Source of the DNA: Climacteris rufus
Taxonomy: Eukaryota > Chordata > Aves > Passeriformes > Climacteridae
Reading direction: 5' to 3'
Assembly: GCA_013398175.1 (NCBI GenBank)
Contig: VZRZ01003056.1
Span: 49,618 to 113,617, forward strand
Length of the DNA stretch: 64,000 nucleotides
Notes under the pieces: generated by a model
What the model saw: only the letters and a program-made list of their open reading frames with translations
What the model was told of the DNA's origin: nothing
Database searches by the model: none
Shown here: positions 10,141 to 25,100 of the stretch, in pieces
Numbering within the stretch: position 1 is the stretch's first letter
How the letters are laid out: each line of letters opens with the position of its first letter
Program-made: the position numbers and the translations under genes

Positions 10141-13100
10141 GCGGGAAGAGAAAGAGTTCAGGCCGAGGTGCCCAGCACTGAGAGCAGCTGCCAATCCTCC
10201 TGACGCTCCTTCACCCTCTAACACAAAGTCACACGTTTCTGTTTCCTGCACAAACACTTCAAACGGCCACATCAGACAGACAATGGGGGATAATCTGCAC
10301 CTTATCCTCCCAGAGGAGATGCTAAACTACTGAAGCGTAGCTAAGCTGTGAGTTTGTTGAAAAAGGAGTTATTGTAAATAGTTTTCATCTTTTTGTGCAG
10401 TTTCCTAATGCTGCAGTTCTGCAGAAATGTTACAAAGGCCTTTCTACAGGCAAACAATTGGTTAGAACCTTCTTAAGAGTCAACAGTTGCATTAAAATCT
10501 TCCATCACCCCTTGTTCATGAAACACATCCCTACCCACAAGGAGCCACGTGTAATTCTCTTAAGAACATGCAATGGATTGAAGAATGACAGCAGTTTGCA
10601 GGCAGGGGCTTCAACAAGACCAGGACAAACCAGAGTAAGGCTGCCCCAGTGTCACCAACTTCAGCTGCAGTCCCTGTACCTGGGCTCATCCTCAGCTGAT
10701 TTCTAGGCTCTAAGTTCAAGGTAGTAATACACTGCAAAGTAAAACTTTAACATTTACAATTCCAAGAAAGCTCCAGGGCTACACACCCAGGTTTGTACCA
10801 GGTAAACACAACAGTTCATGTTTCTTTACATCTGCATAAACCTCCAGTGTTTGCTGAACAGTCATTTCATCGAAACCTGGTTTTTACCAAAGATCCTTCA
10901 AGAAAAATGTTACAAATACATTAACTGGACATGGTCACCTCTGCATCTCTTGTACCAGATGAAGCTTTCACAGTAATTTTGTATCTGTATGTGTTGCTTT
11001 CTTCTGATATCCATTATTTGTGTGTTTTATTTAAACACACCGTGTATTTTTGCCAGCAAGTCCCAAGCTGAAGCATCACTAGAACTCACTGCAGCACTGC
11101 TTCTATTATTTGGTTTTTAAGCACCTTTTAGTGTTACATAATGTAACACTACAAGTCTCTGTGGCACACTCAATATCAGGAACCACATATGGTTATGTGG
11201 TTTCAACAAAGGAACTTTAATTTTTTTTAAATTCAGTAGACTGACCATCTCACTTGTAGAATGTTACAACTGAGGAGAGACATCACTGAACTGCAGGATT
11301 ATGCTTTTACCTCTCCATCTGCCCTTAAAGAATAATTCTGCTGATGATGGGGTGGGAAGGAAAAAGGCTGGGACTGGCTGCACATCTCTGACTTGGTCAC
11401 AAGGACTCTCCCCCAGAGCAGCAGCTGCCAGGGCAGGCTGGTGGCAGATCCCTCTTCCAGGGAATTACAGCAAGGTGCTGCTGCCAGAAGTAGTAGTAAT
11501 AGTTTTGCCTAAATCAGGTGTTTCACACTTGTGTCCAAACTAGCAAACCTGATCCAAACCTGGACTTGGCAAGGTCAAACTCAGGACACAGTTGTAATTA
11601 AAACCATCTTGAGCTCTATGTGTAAAATGAACCAATTTTTTTGCAGTCTCCTCCCACACTCCCCTTCCTGCCACCAACACAGTTTTTAATTTGTATAAAA
11701 TTCATAGGGTGGGCTTCTCACACCACTGCTGAGCATTACCACAGCCTACATGTGACAGAGAAAAATGCACAGAACCTCTTTAAGCAAACCATGGCTGGAG
11801 TAGAGACCTGGAACCCCTGAAAAAACACAGAAACATCACACCACACCACAGCCTTTGAAATCATCACAAATCCATTGCACATGTGAAGCTGGGAGAGCTC
11901 AGTCAGCAAAGCAACATTACAGCTTAAACTGAGAAGTGCCCAGGAGAATACCAATAATCAACTCCTTTCTGCACATTGCTGACATCACAAGATCACAAAA
12001 AGCACCTTATTTCTTAACATGTGAGACCTTTGAAGTTGGATTTCACACTTCTCCTTAATCCCCTTGTGTCCTCCAATCCACAGCACTCTCTGCATTTCTG
12101 CATTTCTTCATAAATCTCCTCGCTGCCAGCTCCAAACACCTCCTCTCCCAACTCACCCATACTTTGCTTTTCACAACTGATCTCAGCTTTGATGCTCTTT
12201 GTTCTCTCTCTCCCTAATCTCGTTAAGCAAAACCAGGAATATGAAACAGAAAACACCAAGGTGCCAATTAATCTCCTAACAAATCTGACTTATGAACTTC
12301 CATATTGTGAACATCACAAATTCACATAAACCACAAAAGCTGGGCTCACCTAAGTAAGAGAATCTTAACTTGTGCAAGGTATTTCATATTCTCATCTATT
12401 CATGAAAAATAAAATGCTCTGACAAAGTCAAAACAAAGTCAGTGTGCAGAGTGGGCTGGGAGCAGGAAGGTGTTTCAGGGATTGGTATTTGGTTTCCAGA
12501 AGGCCACAAAGCTGCAGGGAGCTTTGGCAGGTAGTTGTTTTCATAATTTATATTGAAAGAAATTTTTCAAACACAAGAGTCTTCCTAATTGAACACAGCT
12601 AATTAATACAAATTTGCCTTCCATTCCCTCTAAACTAAACTGTGACCAGGTTTCTCTCCAACTTTACTCCCTGGGTTAGACTCAAACTTAATTTGCAGAG
12701 CTCAACAGCACCATCCTGCCAGGGAAACACCTGAGGCTTTTCTGACTCTTTTTTGTCCAGCTCCAGTGCAGCCCACCAGAAGCAGCTGCAGGATTTGGAG
12801 CCCCCCACCCATGAAACAGCTGACAAGGGGGGTTGGAATTTCTCAGCTGTGTTTGAAAGGCTCATCTCAGTAAGAAGGGAATTCAAAGCTTCCATATAGA
12901 GAATTGTCAATGCATCAGCTGCATGACAGGTGATGTATGACTTGTGTTGGTCCAGCAGCTGAAACAGGAAATCATGTTATATTCACATTTTTCCTTATTA
13001 TCCATACTCTGATTTTTCAGCATTAATGCAATACTCTTTATGATGAGAATATTTAGCTAATAAAACCCCAGCATCCTGTTATTACTGTTATGATTCAGTT

Positions 13101-16100
13101 TTCTTTACTAAATAGGTTAAAGAGAAATAATGCAAACAGGTGCAAATAGTCAGATGCAAACAGGAGACCTCAAATCACCACTGAACTTGAATATGATTTT
13201 GATTGTTTGCCAGCTTATACCTGCATCCTCAGGGGGACTTTGGACACAGGCAGGCCCCTCTTTACTGTATTTTCAAAACAGCAACAAGTTTGAGGTTACT
13301 CAACCTCAACAAGTTGAGGTTACTGCTTTTAATAAGCAAAAGTTTAACAAGGTAAACTTCTTGGTAAGGCCCCACTTCTCGACAGAAGAAATAAGTACAG
13401 GGAGAAATTTGACTTTCCTGGTAATAAATGTTCTTAAATAGATTTTATATCATGTGGTTAATTTCATTTCACTTTTAAAACCAAGCCATTTAATGCATCT
13501 CAATTGTCTTTAAACAGAGGAACACCACTTTATTTTTAAGAAGCTCTTCATAAGTGTAAAAGTCTATTTTTATGGTAAACCCATCACCACAAAAAATTAC
13601 TTTAGCAGATTTTGTGCTTCCTGAAGGTAGCAGTTTAATAGCCTGAGAGCCAAAGTCCTCTCTTAACACACAAATGCTACAGAACTGGAGGCAAGAGAGA
13701 AAACTGTTGTCTTCCCAGTTCTGCTGAAGCAAATCAAGGAACCCTACTTTTAATGGAGTCACAGTAAATTATCTTTAAAGCCAGTCAGCCTTAAATGTGT
13801 GAGTCCCAGAGAGAATCTCCTCCTTACAGGATTAGCAGGTCTCCAAACCTGAGGCAATACAAGCAGGCAATTCCAAACAAAAGGAATAAACTCCAATTTT
13901 TGATCCAGCACTTTGCACATACTAAATAATAAGAAATCTGACAGAGCCTGTAAATCTCACTGCATTTACTTTAGTACAAAACAAGGACATTAACAGAGGA
14001 AAAATAAAGTAAAAACTGCAAAATATTTCTCTTTTTTCCAAACATATATAGGGATAATTTGTTAGTGAGATCCAGTTGTTCACAGACAGAAACATATGGA
14101 AGAACCCAATGCTGCCTTCATTAACTTCTGAAATGAGCTGTTACAATAGGTAGATTTGGATTCAACTTCCTAGAAGGTGTTTGAAACACAGTGCTTAGGA
14201 CATGCTGAGCACCACAAAAGCAAAGGTCAAAACAACAAATCAATTTCTGTACCCTTAACATACCTGAAATGCAAGAAAGGCCTCATCCTACCTTGCCTAT
14301 CAGAACCTGTCACAGTGCAGAGAGCAGTGGAATAACCAGGAGATTTCCTTGCTCAGATTATCCCTGACCTCAGGAACTTTGAAATAAAAAGTTGCATACC
14401 TTAAATAAGGCAGCAAGCTCCTATTTCCAGTGAGTTATTTTGCAAGAACATAACACACCAGTCGTGTTCACATACAAAGAGCAGCAGCACAGGGCACTTA
14501 GGGAAGTGACATCTGTGTTACACACACTGGTTCTTCCATGCAGGAATGGGAAACTTTCTCCAAACAGATATTAAAATGAACAGCTCAGTTCCTAATTGCT
14601 CTCAGCAAGACACTGCAGTGTCCTCAGAATCCACAGGGTAACTTCTTAACAAAGCATGAGGTTGGTCTGGGCAGACACTGCAGGGCACCCTTCAAAGTCA
14701 GAAGTCAATTTTCAATATATCCTGTAAATCAGAGGCTCTAACTACACAGACAATCTATGCCAGTGGGAAGCCATTGGTGGACCACAACCTCCAAGAAATA
14801 AATCTCTGCTTCAATTTCTTTCAGTTGGAGTTGAGAAAAGCAACATTCCCTTACTGCAGGCAGAGATGGCTCAACCAGTGCGTGACTGCCAGGCAGAGCA
14901 CTGCAGTGCACAACAAACAGAATATTCCTGCTAGAACAAACTTCCTGGTCTCTGTTCCAAGGAGCTCATGGACTAAAAGGAACAAAGAGTAAATTACACA
15001 AGACAAAACTACATCAGAATTGCAAGAATGGCACTTCAATAAGCAAACACTACTCAGACTGTTTGCTGGACAACATCTGACCTACTTCACACTCAAGTCC
15101 TAAATTATATTTTCCCTAAAATGTCCGAATATAAAAAGTTTTCTACAGAAATGCATTTGAAAGAAATCTGCAGGTATCACATCTACTGGTCTGGCTGCTT
15201 TATTTAAAGAATACCTGTAGTGTTCTCCTCATGCCTGAAAGAACAGAAGGCTTCAGCTATTTATGAAACACCTCTAAGTATTGTGGCACTTCAGTGTAAC
15301 TGAACAGTTTGTGTTCCTAAGGCAGCACTAGGCCACAGTGATATGAAAAGGATAAAGGGAAAGTACTGCTCATTTTATTGAGTTACAGCTGGTTCCTTTT
15401 TTAAAAACATTTAATTTGAGCAAAAATCACTTCAATTTTTTTCTTTTGTACAAGCAGTATGTGGGGTCTCAGTGGAGTGAGTGATCATCAGGACATTATG
15501 AAATGATCATAAATGTGTAAAATGAAGAAGCTACTACTGTAACATATGATTAGTACATTACATTAACTTCTCTGCAGTTAACAAAGACAGACCCATTAGA
15601 GGTAAACTGTCCCTTCCCAGTTGCTGCTCCTATCAATCCACTTTCAAAATGAACTTGCAAAGAAAAGAGAAACATGAAAGTGAGGCTGCATTTCACCTGA
15701 AACTCTGTCTGTTCAAATTCGTGCTGCAGGGCTAATTTAATGGTTTATTTGCCAGCTTACTCTGAGTGAGAACAGACACACACTAAAGCCTCAGAACAAC
15801 GATTAAGCAATCTGGAATGACTCTTTTCATGTTAATGCTGGTTTTGGCATGCTCTTGCACATCATAATTGAAAGTTCTCCTCCCCCTTCCCCACCTTTAC
15901 TCTATTTACTTTCCATTCAGGGTATCAAATACAGAGGGGTAGCTGTCAAATTTACCACACAGAAAGAGCATAACGGGAATTTCTGCAGATACTAAAAAGG
16001 AAAAAAAAAATCCTCTCCCCTGTCATTGCAAAAGCAGACTTGCACCTTTTCCCCTACTAAAAGAGGCTCAGATTCTAACAGCCATTCCACAACTGAAAAA

Positions 16101-19100
16101 GAATCCTCTGATTTCCAAACTGTCCAGGAGGGACAGACACTGCCTTAGAAGCACAAAACACTGTTTGGCATTTTCAGAGAACGCTTTAGAATGAAAACGA
16201 CTACCCAAGTCACTACACAGATCATTATGTGTTTCAATTATGAAGGTAATTACTTGCCTAGAACCAGAATTACGACATTTAAAGGAAGATTGTCCTACCT
16301 CCCACCGGTTTTAAAGATTAGATCTGCATTAGGTGCTCCCTTCGGATGCTGGTAACGAGGCCGCCGCTCACGATTCGTATTTGCTGGAGCCGGACGCTGT
16401 GCCAGGGACTGCAACATTTCTGGAATTTTAGGCAGAAAAAAGTTAAATAGAAGAAAGTTAAATACATTCTCTGTGCATCATTTTACAGAGGAATTTACAC
16501 CAGCACATTTTCACTGCCATTTAATACTTAGACTTGGCTATAGAGTTAACATTCCTCCAGTTATTCCACAAAAGCTAATTACAAAACATTACTAAATTGC
16601 ATAGACAGCTTTGATAAACCCAACCCAGCCTGCAATATGAGCTTGCATTTCCAGATGTTCCTACAGAAGGAACTGCCAGCAGTTGTCTTCATCACAGGTG
16701 CTTAAGAAAGGGCCTGTGATCTTTTCTTTCTGAACACATCAGCCACCACTTTCTTCACCAATGATCAGGAACAAAGACTCACAGCAGCATGAGGGGCCTC
16801 AACATTAAACCTCCCAGGAATAGTAACAACTGGACAATGCTGCTGCCAATTAAAGACTCAGCAAGAAACCTGTCCTAAAATTAGGCATTGCCAGTCAGGT
16901 ATTTAAGTCTAAGCTTGGCATAATTGGATCTTTTTCCAGGGAAGGCAGGCACCTGAAGAAGGTGACTCAGCTGACCTACATTGCACCAGCTGTCCCATGG
17001 AGAGAGTTTTTCATTTTATCATCAGTAGGAAGAACGTGGGGGGTGCAGAAAGCAGCTCACACTACTCGGTTTAGCCCTGGACAGCCAAGTTTTGGACAGT
17101 TTAAGACAGGAAAGTATTGTATTTTGACATTTGGTAAAACTTAATTTGTAACATTTAATTTCATTTTTTTAATGATAAAAGTAATCTCTTTACCAGGCTA
17201 GATTAATGACTATTAAGTAGTCAATATGATTACAAACACATCACAGGAACTGCCAGGTAACCTCTGCCCATATGTTAATGCATCTAATGGAAAGTATTCC
17301 TGACAGTCCACCTGAGCAAGGATCTGCATTACTCAGCAAACAGACAGATGGGATAAATGAAGGGGAAAAGTGGAATAAGCTGTTAAACAGATTATATTTG
17401 AAAGTCTGCTCTGTCTGGTTCTCTAATCTCTGGTAATCTCATTGGAGACACACACCCATCATCTGCTACACACACACTTCCCCTGCTCTCAGTGACTTGC
17501 ACAGGGCAGAACTGGAGACTCTAAGGAGGTTCCCTCACCATCTGCAAGATGCAAGTGAAGCTTTCAGTAAAGTTATCCATCCACTCTTTGAGCAACTGGG
17601 AAGCTATGACTGCTTTAATATCTAATATTGGTGTAAACAGTCTCCTGTATTCATGTTCTGTCCACTCCCCTTTCAGCAGCTGGCAAAGGAAGGCAAGAAC
17701 ACACTGCCAGTCCATGTTTGCAAACACCATGGAACACCCTCCTTCCCAAAAACCCTGGGTGCCAGGAGAGATGCCTGGGGGCAACGAGGAGACTCAGCAG
17801 GAAAAGCAGAGATGAGGGTCCACTGCCAGCCAGGAGTGAGCAGCAAGCACTGAATGAAGGATGGGCACATCTCCCTCGTGTTCCACAGGGCAGCTGACAG
17901 GAAATACAGGACTGGGAAGAGGCAACAGAAGGCAGAGATGGCAGGGGAGCACAATGTGTTGTCCAGGCTGAAGGAACACCACCAAACCTCTTTGGTTTTA
18001 GTGAAGAAAAAAAATCATCTACACAGAAAAGTACCAGTCTAAAGGAGAGAGCCACCCAAGTTCCTAATACTTCTTTAAATTAAAAAACCTATGTAATATA
18101 ATAAACTTTGCTGAGACACTAAATCATTATCTGATACTACTTTGAAGTACATTGGTGAATTTCCATCTATTAGCTACCCTGTGGAGATGAAAAAACCAAC
18201 AAGTACAAGGACAAAGGTTGGGACAACCCCGAGGCATTCTTCCAGAAATTGAAAATTCTTCCTCCCTCGGCAACTTCAAAGCTTGAAACAGAAATTTAAA
18301 CCCAACTCTTTCCTTCAATGGGTAGGTACCAACTTGTTACAGACAGGCTGACTCTTCAAAAGTAACAATCAACTGCACTAAATCTAAATAAAAAATAGTT
18401 CCAAGGGCAAATGTAATTTGGCCTGTTTAATTCAACCTGATTAAAAGGTCCTTTTTAGTTTGGTTTTACTCTGCATATTACCCAGGTTAATAAGATGAAT
18501 CAACAGCTATTTTAAAAAGGGATGTCAGTTATGAAAAAACCTTTTTCTTTTGTGTTGATTTCCTTCCTATATTAATGCTTTATACATAGCAACTAAATAA
18601 AAATCTGTGAGAAAATAATAATTAGAAAAAGCCTATTACCACTTATGAATTGGTATCAGTTGTATGATTTTGTTCAACAGAAATTAATCAGTGTGATCCT
18701 TTTTTGCATAAAATACACAATTGCTCATAACAAAATCAAAGATTAAACAAGTTTATTTTAAAGATATCAACTAAGTCATATAACAGGGCATAAAACCCAA
18801 ATGCCTTGACCAGTAGAAACAGAAGTATCTAATGAGGAAAAATCCACAAAAAGTCCAAGACAAGCACTAAAATGTCTCATTCTAGAGTCTCTCTCTCCCT
18901 TTTTCACAGGTGGGCTTTATAAGAGCAGAGTGTTCCAGAAAAGTTCTTGAGTTCATTAGCATGCTCAATACTGAGAATATTTAGTGTTACCATTTCAGAG
19001 CTCTGTGGACACTTTGGAAGATCCTCCTTCTTACACGTTTAGTTGTGGTCCTGTCAAGGAGTACTGGAGTCCATAGTGGTTTTAGAGCTGTTTTAATTTA

Positions 19101-22100
19101 ATTATTTCAGAATGCTTCTTGATGAACAATGATCTTTCACTAAATACCTTAAATGAGATTTCCTGCTAATGAACTACTTACACTGTGATTACCACCAGAC
19201 TACCACATCTTTACAAAAAGAACACCAAAACCAAGCAAGAACTTTGGAGATGTTAAATGGAAACACTGACACAACACATCAGTTTTATTGGTCTGGCTTT
19301 GTTTACTGTCTGAGTAAGGCAAGGGAAGTTGAATCTGAAAAAAACACAGCCCCAAACAAACCACCCAAGAACTGAACACATCCAGTGCACCTGTTCAGGG
19401 ACTGTCTGATCTGCTCTATTAACTGTTTGCTTCATTCTGTCCAGGTTCCAAAATGCCTGACTTGCCTATCTCCCAAAAAGAAATTAATAAGGTAATTTGT
19501 ATGAAACCTTCATTTTGTTACTATGTGCTTATGCTCCAGATTTGAGGACTCCTAGAACCTTTACAATAGAAGCTGAGGTGGCAGTTTGCATTTCTCTGGT
19601 GAAGGTTACCTCAGTATTTGCAAGTCTCAGCAAGACTAAGGAATCTGATTACTTTTAATATCTAAAATACCTCCTAATAGCTTAAAAGCAGAGTTTAAAT
19701 TGCACAGAATTCATTCATCTTGTATCCAACTCAGCTGTCTTGCAGTAAACTTCAGATTAATTCCGTATTATTTTTATAGAAACAATCTCAGTTCTTCCCC
19801 TTTCCCAAAATAAATGGACATGCTGAAATTTGAGTCCCACTTGTAAACTCCCTATCATGGAAAAGCTACAAAACCTTCTTCGAGTACAAAGACCAGGGAG
19901 TAAACAATGAATGACTAAACTCAGAATACAGGTCTCCCCTAAGTACTGCAAATCAGCATTTAGAACTTCAGCTGCTTATCATCACAAACAGTATTTTCTA
20001 CAGATCCACTAAAGCTCCCTTGAAAATAAAAATGAAATACTTGGTGATTTTCTCACCCTGATAGTCCTCTTGTTCCTGCCGTTCATTGATATCCAGAGTG
20101 AGCTTCTTCATCCTCATTCTCTCCTCCTGTTCTGCCTGTTGCTGGTTCCAGTGGTTTGCAGCAAGTTGGGAAGACATTGGTACATTTAGGATCTTAAACT
20201 GCAAATAAAAGTAAGTTTTAAGTGCACATCAGGGAAAAAACACCACAAGAAAAATCCAAAATACAGGAAGGTTACAGTTATTGTAGTTACTGTGGTGACT
20301 TCGACAGAAGTATCTATTGTTAGGTTGTTTTTAAGCTCTTTTTCACATAAAGCAGAATGAGAAAATGCAAGGCCTCCTAAAGACAGAGAACACACAAAAA
20401 AGGCTGAGGCCAAAAATTATTACACCCAACATTCATGGGAACAACACTGAGCGACTTCCCCCAGGAAGGCACAGCCATATGCTTTATTTCTATTTTCATA
20501 GCAGCTGCTATGCCCACAGAGAACTGCTCTGGTCTTGAGAGAAAAGCACCACAGCTGGCTCAGAAAGCTGCACCTCCCTCTCCAAGTCTCTTCCTCCCAA
20601 AGAAATGCAGCCCACCAAGCAGAATTTCTACTGTTATCCTTTGTGACAACAGAGGAGAAATACTCCAAGCATTTCAGATGTTCCCTGGCATTCCTTGGCC
20701 AGGGCTTTTCTTTTAAAGAGTCATTCTGGTTCCCCAGTGCTTCTTACTTGTCTGGAGACAACCAGGGTATCAAATTGACCTTTTCCTCCTCCCCCACATC
20801 CCAAACATGCCCACCACGCATTCAGCCCATTATCTGATTTGCCATAAGGTACACCAGGCTGGCACCCTACAGAAAGGCCCTCTCTCTGGAAATCCAGCTT
20901 TTATTTTCAGGAAGGTGAAGGGAAGGTGATTTCTTCTTTCCCAGACTGAGAAAATTCAAGTTGCTATTTCTACATATATACTTTTTTTACAATTGTTCCA
21001 AAACAGAGAAATAATTCTTAATCTTATCTGAAACCACTGTTCTCAGAAAACCCTTAATGCTAAAGTTTGCAAACATTTAGGAAAATTTCACTTCCTCCTT
21101 TAACTCCATGCCCATTAGAACTAAGTATTCCTGTGCCATAAGAAGGGTAATGCATTTAAGGATAATCACTCAATATTCCATGAACTACTCTGAATCCTGC
21201 TGCTTGTTCTCATCATGGGAGATCTATTTCCAAAGAAACAGAAGCAAATTCCTAAGTGTTCTTTTCTCTTACACTGCCAAAAGCTGCAGAGAGAGATAAA
21301 TGATCAAAATCTCTGTTGAGAAGGTTTAGAGTAAAAGCAAAATCCTCACTGCCTGTGGTTAGTATTTAATGCAATAATTACTAAACAATCTCAAGATATC
21401 TCAGACAGTAATGCCCCATTTGGAGCAGAGTGATCAGTGTGAGAAGACTCCAAGTACTCAGATGAAGCATTTGAAAATAAATTGTGTTTGAAACAGTTAA
21501 GACAGACTCTTGCACAGACCTGAGAAAACCCTGGGTAGAGTAAATCCCTAAACCTTACCAACTAGAAGATGCATTTAGGTGAGGTTTTTTGGGGGTGGCA
21601 GGGTAATAGCACATTACATTGAATATAAATATGAGCTTGTTATTAAGGTATGCAGGAAGAATAAAAATGAAAGTTGAAGTTCCAAGAGCAAAGTAAGCTC
21701 TGGTTACTTATTGCTGAGCAGGCTGTGAGTTCCCAGATACTGTCAAATGAACTTTGCATAAACTACACAAATAACTAATCCATTAGCAGCATTTCAGGAT
21801 AAAAATCATTCCTTAGCTTCACCATTAAGCTCCTCATCCATTTTAATATGTCCTTTGTATTTTCTCTGTTCTATGGATTTATCAGCTTGATGGGATTGGT
21901 GTTTTCATACAGGATGCTTAAAAGAAATTCTTTGAAGAAAACTGAACTATAGAAGGGTGCAAATGAAAGAAACAGATACAGAAAAACAACAACCTGGTAA
22001 TTAACAAAACAGCCCTGAGTCACCATCTCAAGGCAATCAGCTGCCACCTGAAATCCAGTCACTGATGACAATTACTACAGGATGTGATGATTACTGAGCA

Positions 22101-25100
22101 ACTGAAACATTTCCCATTTACAAACAGTGCAGAGGTGCAGAAAAACCTCTTGTAAAATCTGTGAGATGGGGGCAGGACAGAGGATTTCACTTCAGAGATG
22201 GCAAAGTGAAGAAAGATCAAAAATGATTATTCAGAAGACTAGACTACAGATTTTATACAAGTGTCATGAGATAAAGATGTAAAGATATAAATAAGACAAA
22301 GAAGTTCACATTCAAGGAGAACTTTGACCGTTCCATGGATATTATCATTCTTTTATGGAGCCTTGCTAAAAATATTTCAAAGGAAAGGAAATCTTTTTTC
22401 TTAGGTACTAACCAAATTTCTTGACATGAGGTCACTCTTTTTACTGTCTATATCTCACTTAGTTCACACCTAGCTGGCATAAAACTTCCTGGATGGTTTC
22501 AGCAACACCAAATGATGTCAGATAGAGCTCAGCTCTGATCCCTTATGATGGCAACATTATTTCCCCTTGCTCTCTCAAGGCTTGTGGATAAATCACAATG
22601 CCATCATCTAATTTCAAATAACAATGTTAGGTTCTACTGTTACTAGTTTGCTCAGTTCTGAGAATAAAATATGATGTCCTTGTCACTCTCAGCCTGAAGT
22701 GACCATTAATTCAGGTAAAAGCAGCTGATAAATACCAGTCAGCTGTTCTTGTGTCACTACAAAAACCACAAGCTGGCGATGCTGCACTAAAATCTGGGTG
22801 GACACTGACATGTGAACTGAGTATTTGGCAACTGCAACTCAACTACCAAATGTCAGCCTTGGGAAGGAAGCACAGCAAGATCCATTTTTCTAACAGAGAA
22901 GATTTCTTGTTTCAGCAGCAGCACTGACAAAGAACACAGAGGCTGAAAGCACTGCAACCAGAGCAGGCAAGTAGGCTGATGTCACTGATCACTTGGGGAC
23001 TGTGCAGGTGAAGTCACTTACAGCCTCCCAGCTTGCTGCAAACTTCTTTTGACTGTTTTTAAAAGTTGAAAGTTTACAGCTATAACTTAACAGGGAAGTC
23101 TGCATCCATCCCTTCAGAACTCTGTGCACATTCTGCTCATGCAGATTGAAAATAAAGCACCAGAAGAAGGAATAATTATTTTCTTTTCAACTCCACCTCT
23201 TCTTTCCTGCTTAATTTTCTATTAAAACTGACTACTAAAACACATTTTTTTCTGAATACAGAACTATGGACAAAGAAGCCTTTCATTAACTCAAGAGCTG
23301 AAGTAGTCTATAAAGCAACTGTTTTCTACATTTCTAGAAACACTGAGAGGACTTTTGGCAGGAAGAGCCTACTCCCAAAACCAAATATTGGGGGAGGAGC
23401 AGGGAAAACTCCCAAACAAGTTCTGCTTTCTTTTTAAGTCACATGTCTGCAATATTTTCCCCTCACATGGAATATGAAGATCCCAAAGCTCTTTGCAACT
23501 ACAGATACTCCTAGTAAATTATTCTGTAAAAGCTATTTTTTAAAAATAGAATTCTCTTAACTCCCTTCTCAGACCAACGACCACAGTTAAAAATCTCCCA
23601 CTCCAAACTTGTGTAGAACTTTGTATACAACATCAAGTTCCAGGAAAACAAAACTACCACTTTCTACACGGATTTTTGAAGTGTGTTTCGTATGAAGGAA
23701 GAGTAAGAGCCTTCTTCACATTTATACACCTCAACTGCTACACTACTGTCACAATTCAGGTTACAAATGTAAAAACCAAGTAATGACACAGATCTAAACA
23801 CTTGAAAGGCCCAGCATGCATGACCTGAAACAATTCCTCGGCTTTGCTTTCCATACAAACTCAGTCATTCATTTTCATCATCAAATTAGACAACCAAAAT
23901 GAAAAAGTTTCTTTGAAAGACCTGAACCATGACAAGAAGTACATGTGGAATGTGTTAGGTACAGATTTGTGTACTATGCATTTGCTGAGCTAGGAAAATT
24001 CAAACATATATTGGAGAAAAGAGCCAGGATAAACATCCAGCTTAGCTGCATGAAGCAAGGAGTTTGTGTGCTTTATCAATCTGATCTCCATTTGAGTTTC
24101 TCCAAGAGATTCACTCAGTGCATCATTGTGGAACAGTCCCCTAAAAACGTCTTCAGAGATAATGACTGGGTTTTTTTGTGAGTTGAACAAATTCAGCCAA
24201 GTGGCTGTTAGGAAATGGAGTTTAGCAATGACCATACATCTTGATTTGAAGCTAAAACTGTTTTCAGAAAAACCTGTAGAATCTTGAAGATTCTGGAATT
24301 TTCCTTCTTTTTTTTCTACTCCTTTCAATGTTCAGTGGCAGTCCACCAATCCCATCTCTTCATCTTCCACAACTCTATCTAAAATACATGTAAGACATAC
24401 CACTGTCCCACTGGTATAATCACCAAATGTAATTACTAATGGTATAATCTCACTGTAGACATTTTCTACATCATTCCTATTAGCCACCAAGAATTCCAAG
24501 AAACTATATATGGTATTTTCTATAGATCAAAATTCAGTTGTCTGTATCTCATTTTAAGAAATGAAAGAAAAAATAAAAAATTTACTTTTCTTAAAGTGAA
24601 AAGCCTTTATTGATTGAAGCAGCATCTACACCTTCACAAACTCTTACCTGCTGTTTGTTGCCTTTCCTTGTTAACATGACAAATGGCATGGTGTCTCCAG
24701 ACTCTGACTCCCCCTCCCCACCTCCAAGTGGGGGGCCCTTCTTCAGCTGACTTTTGAGGTGGAGAGGAATAGCAACATCCAGCTGATGCACCTTCACAGA
24801 TTCACCACTCCGTTGCTGTTAAAAAAAAGGGAATTCTATAAATGATCAGATGCTGACATGGTCAGTCAGGCTGGCAACAGTCTCATTTTCATGACTGAGA
24901 AAAGGTTTAACCTTCTAGGAAAACAAAGTAATACATAAATCCATTTATTAGGCTTTATTACATTTTCCTTTGGCTTTCCTTGTTCGTGAAGAAAAAAGTT
25001 ACAGGGACAGAACAATTTGAATTATAAAGGAATTTTGGATAACAATCTCTTAGGGAAAGTAATCTAGAGATCTGATGAGACACACTTGAGAACAGACATT

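Noticed and set aside
13280..13325. Short repeated CAACAAGTT/GAGGTTACT motif in intron 21
   Set aside because: A local imperfect duplication with a small hairpin, too short and isolated to assign a role.
17521..18055. Cluster of overlapping open frames in intron 20, considered as a hidden exon
   Set aside because: Frames are open on both strands with no homology, and the UPF2 reading frame joins cleanly without it.
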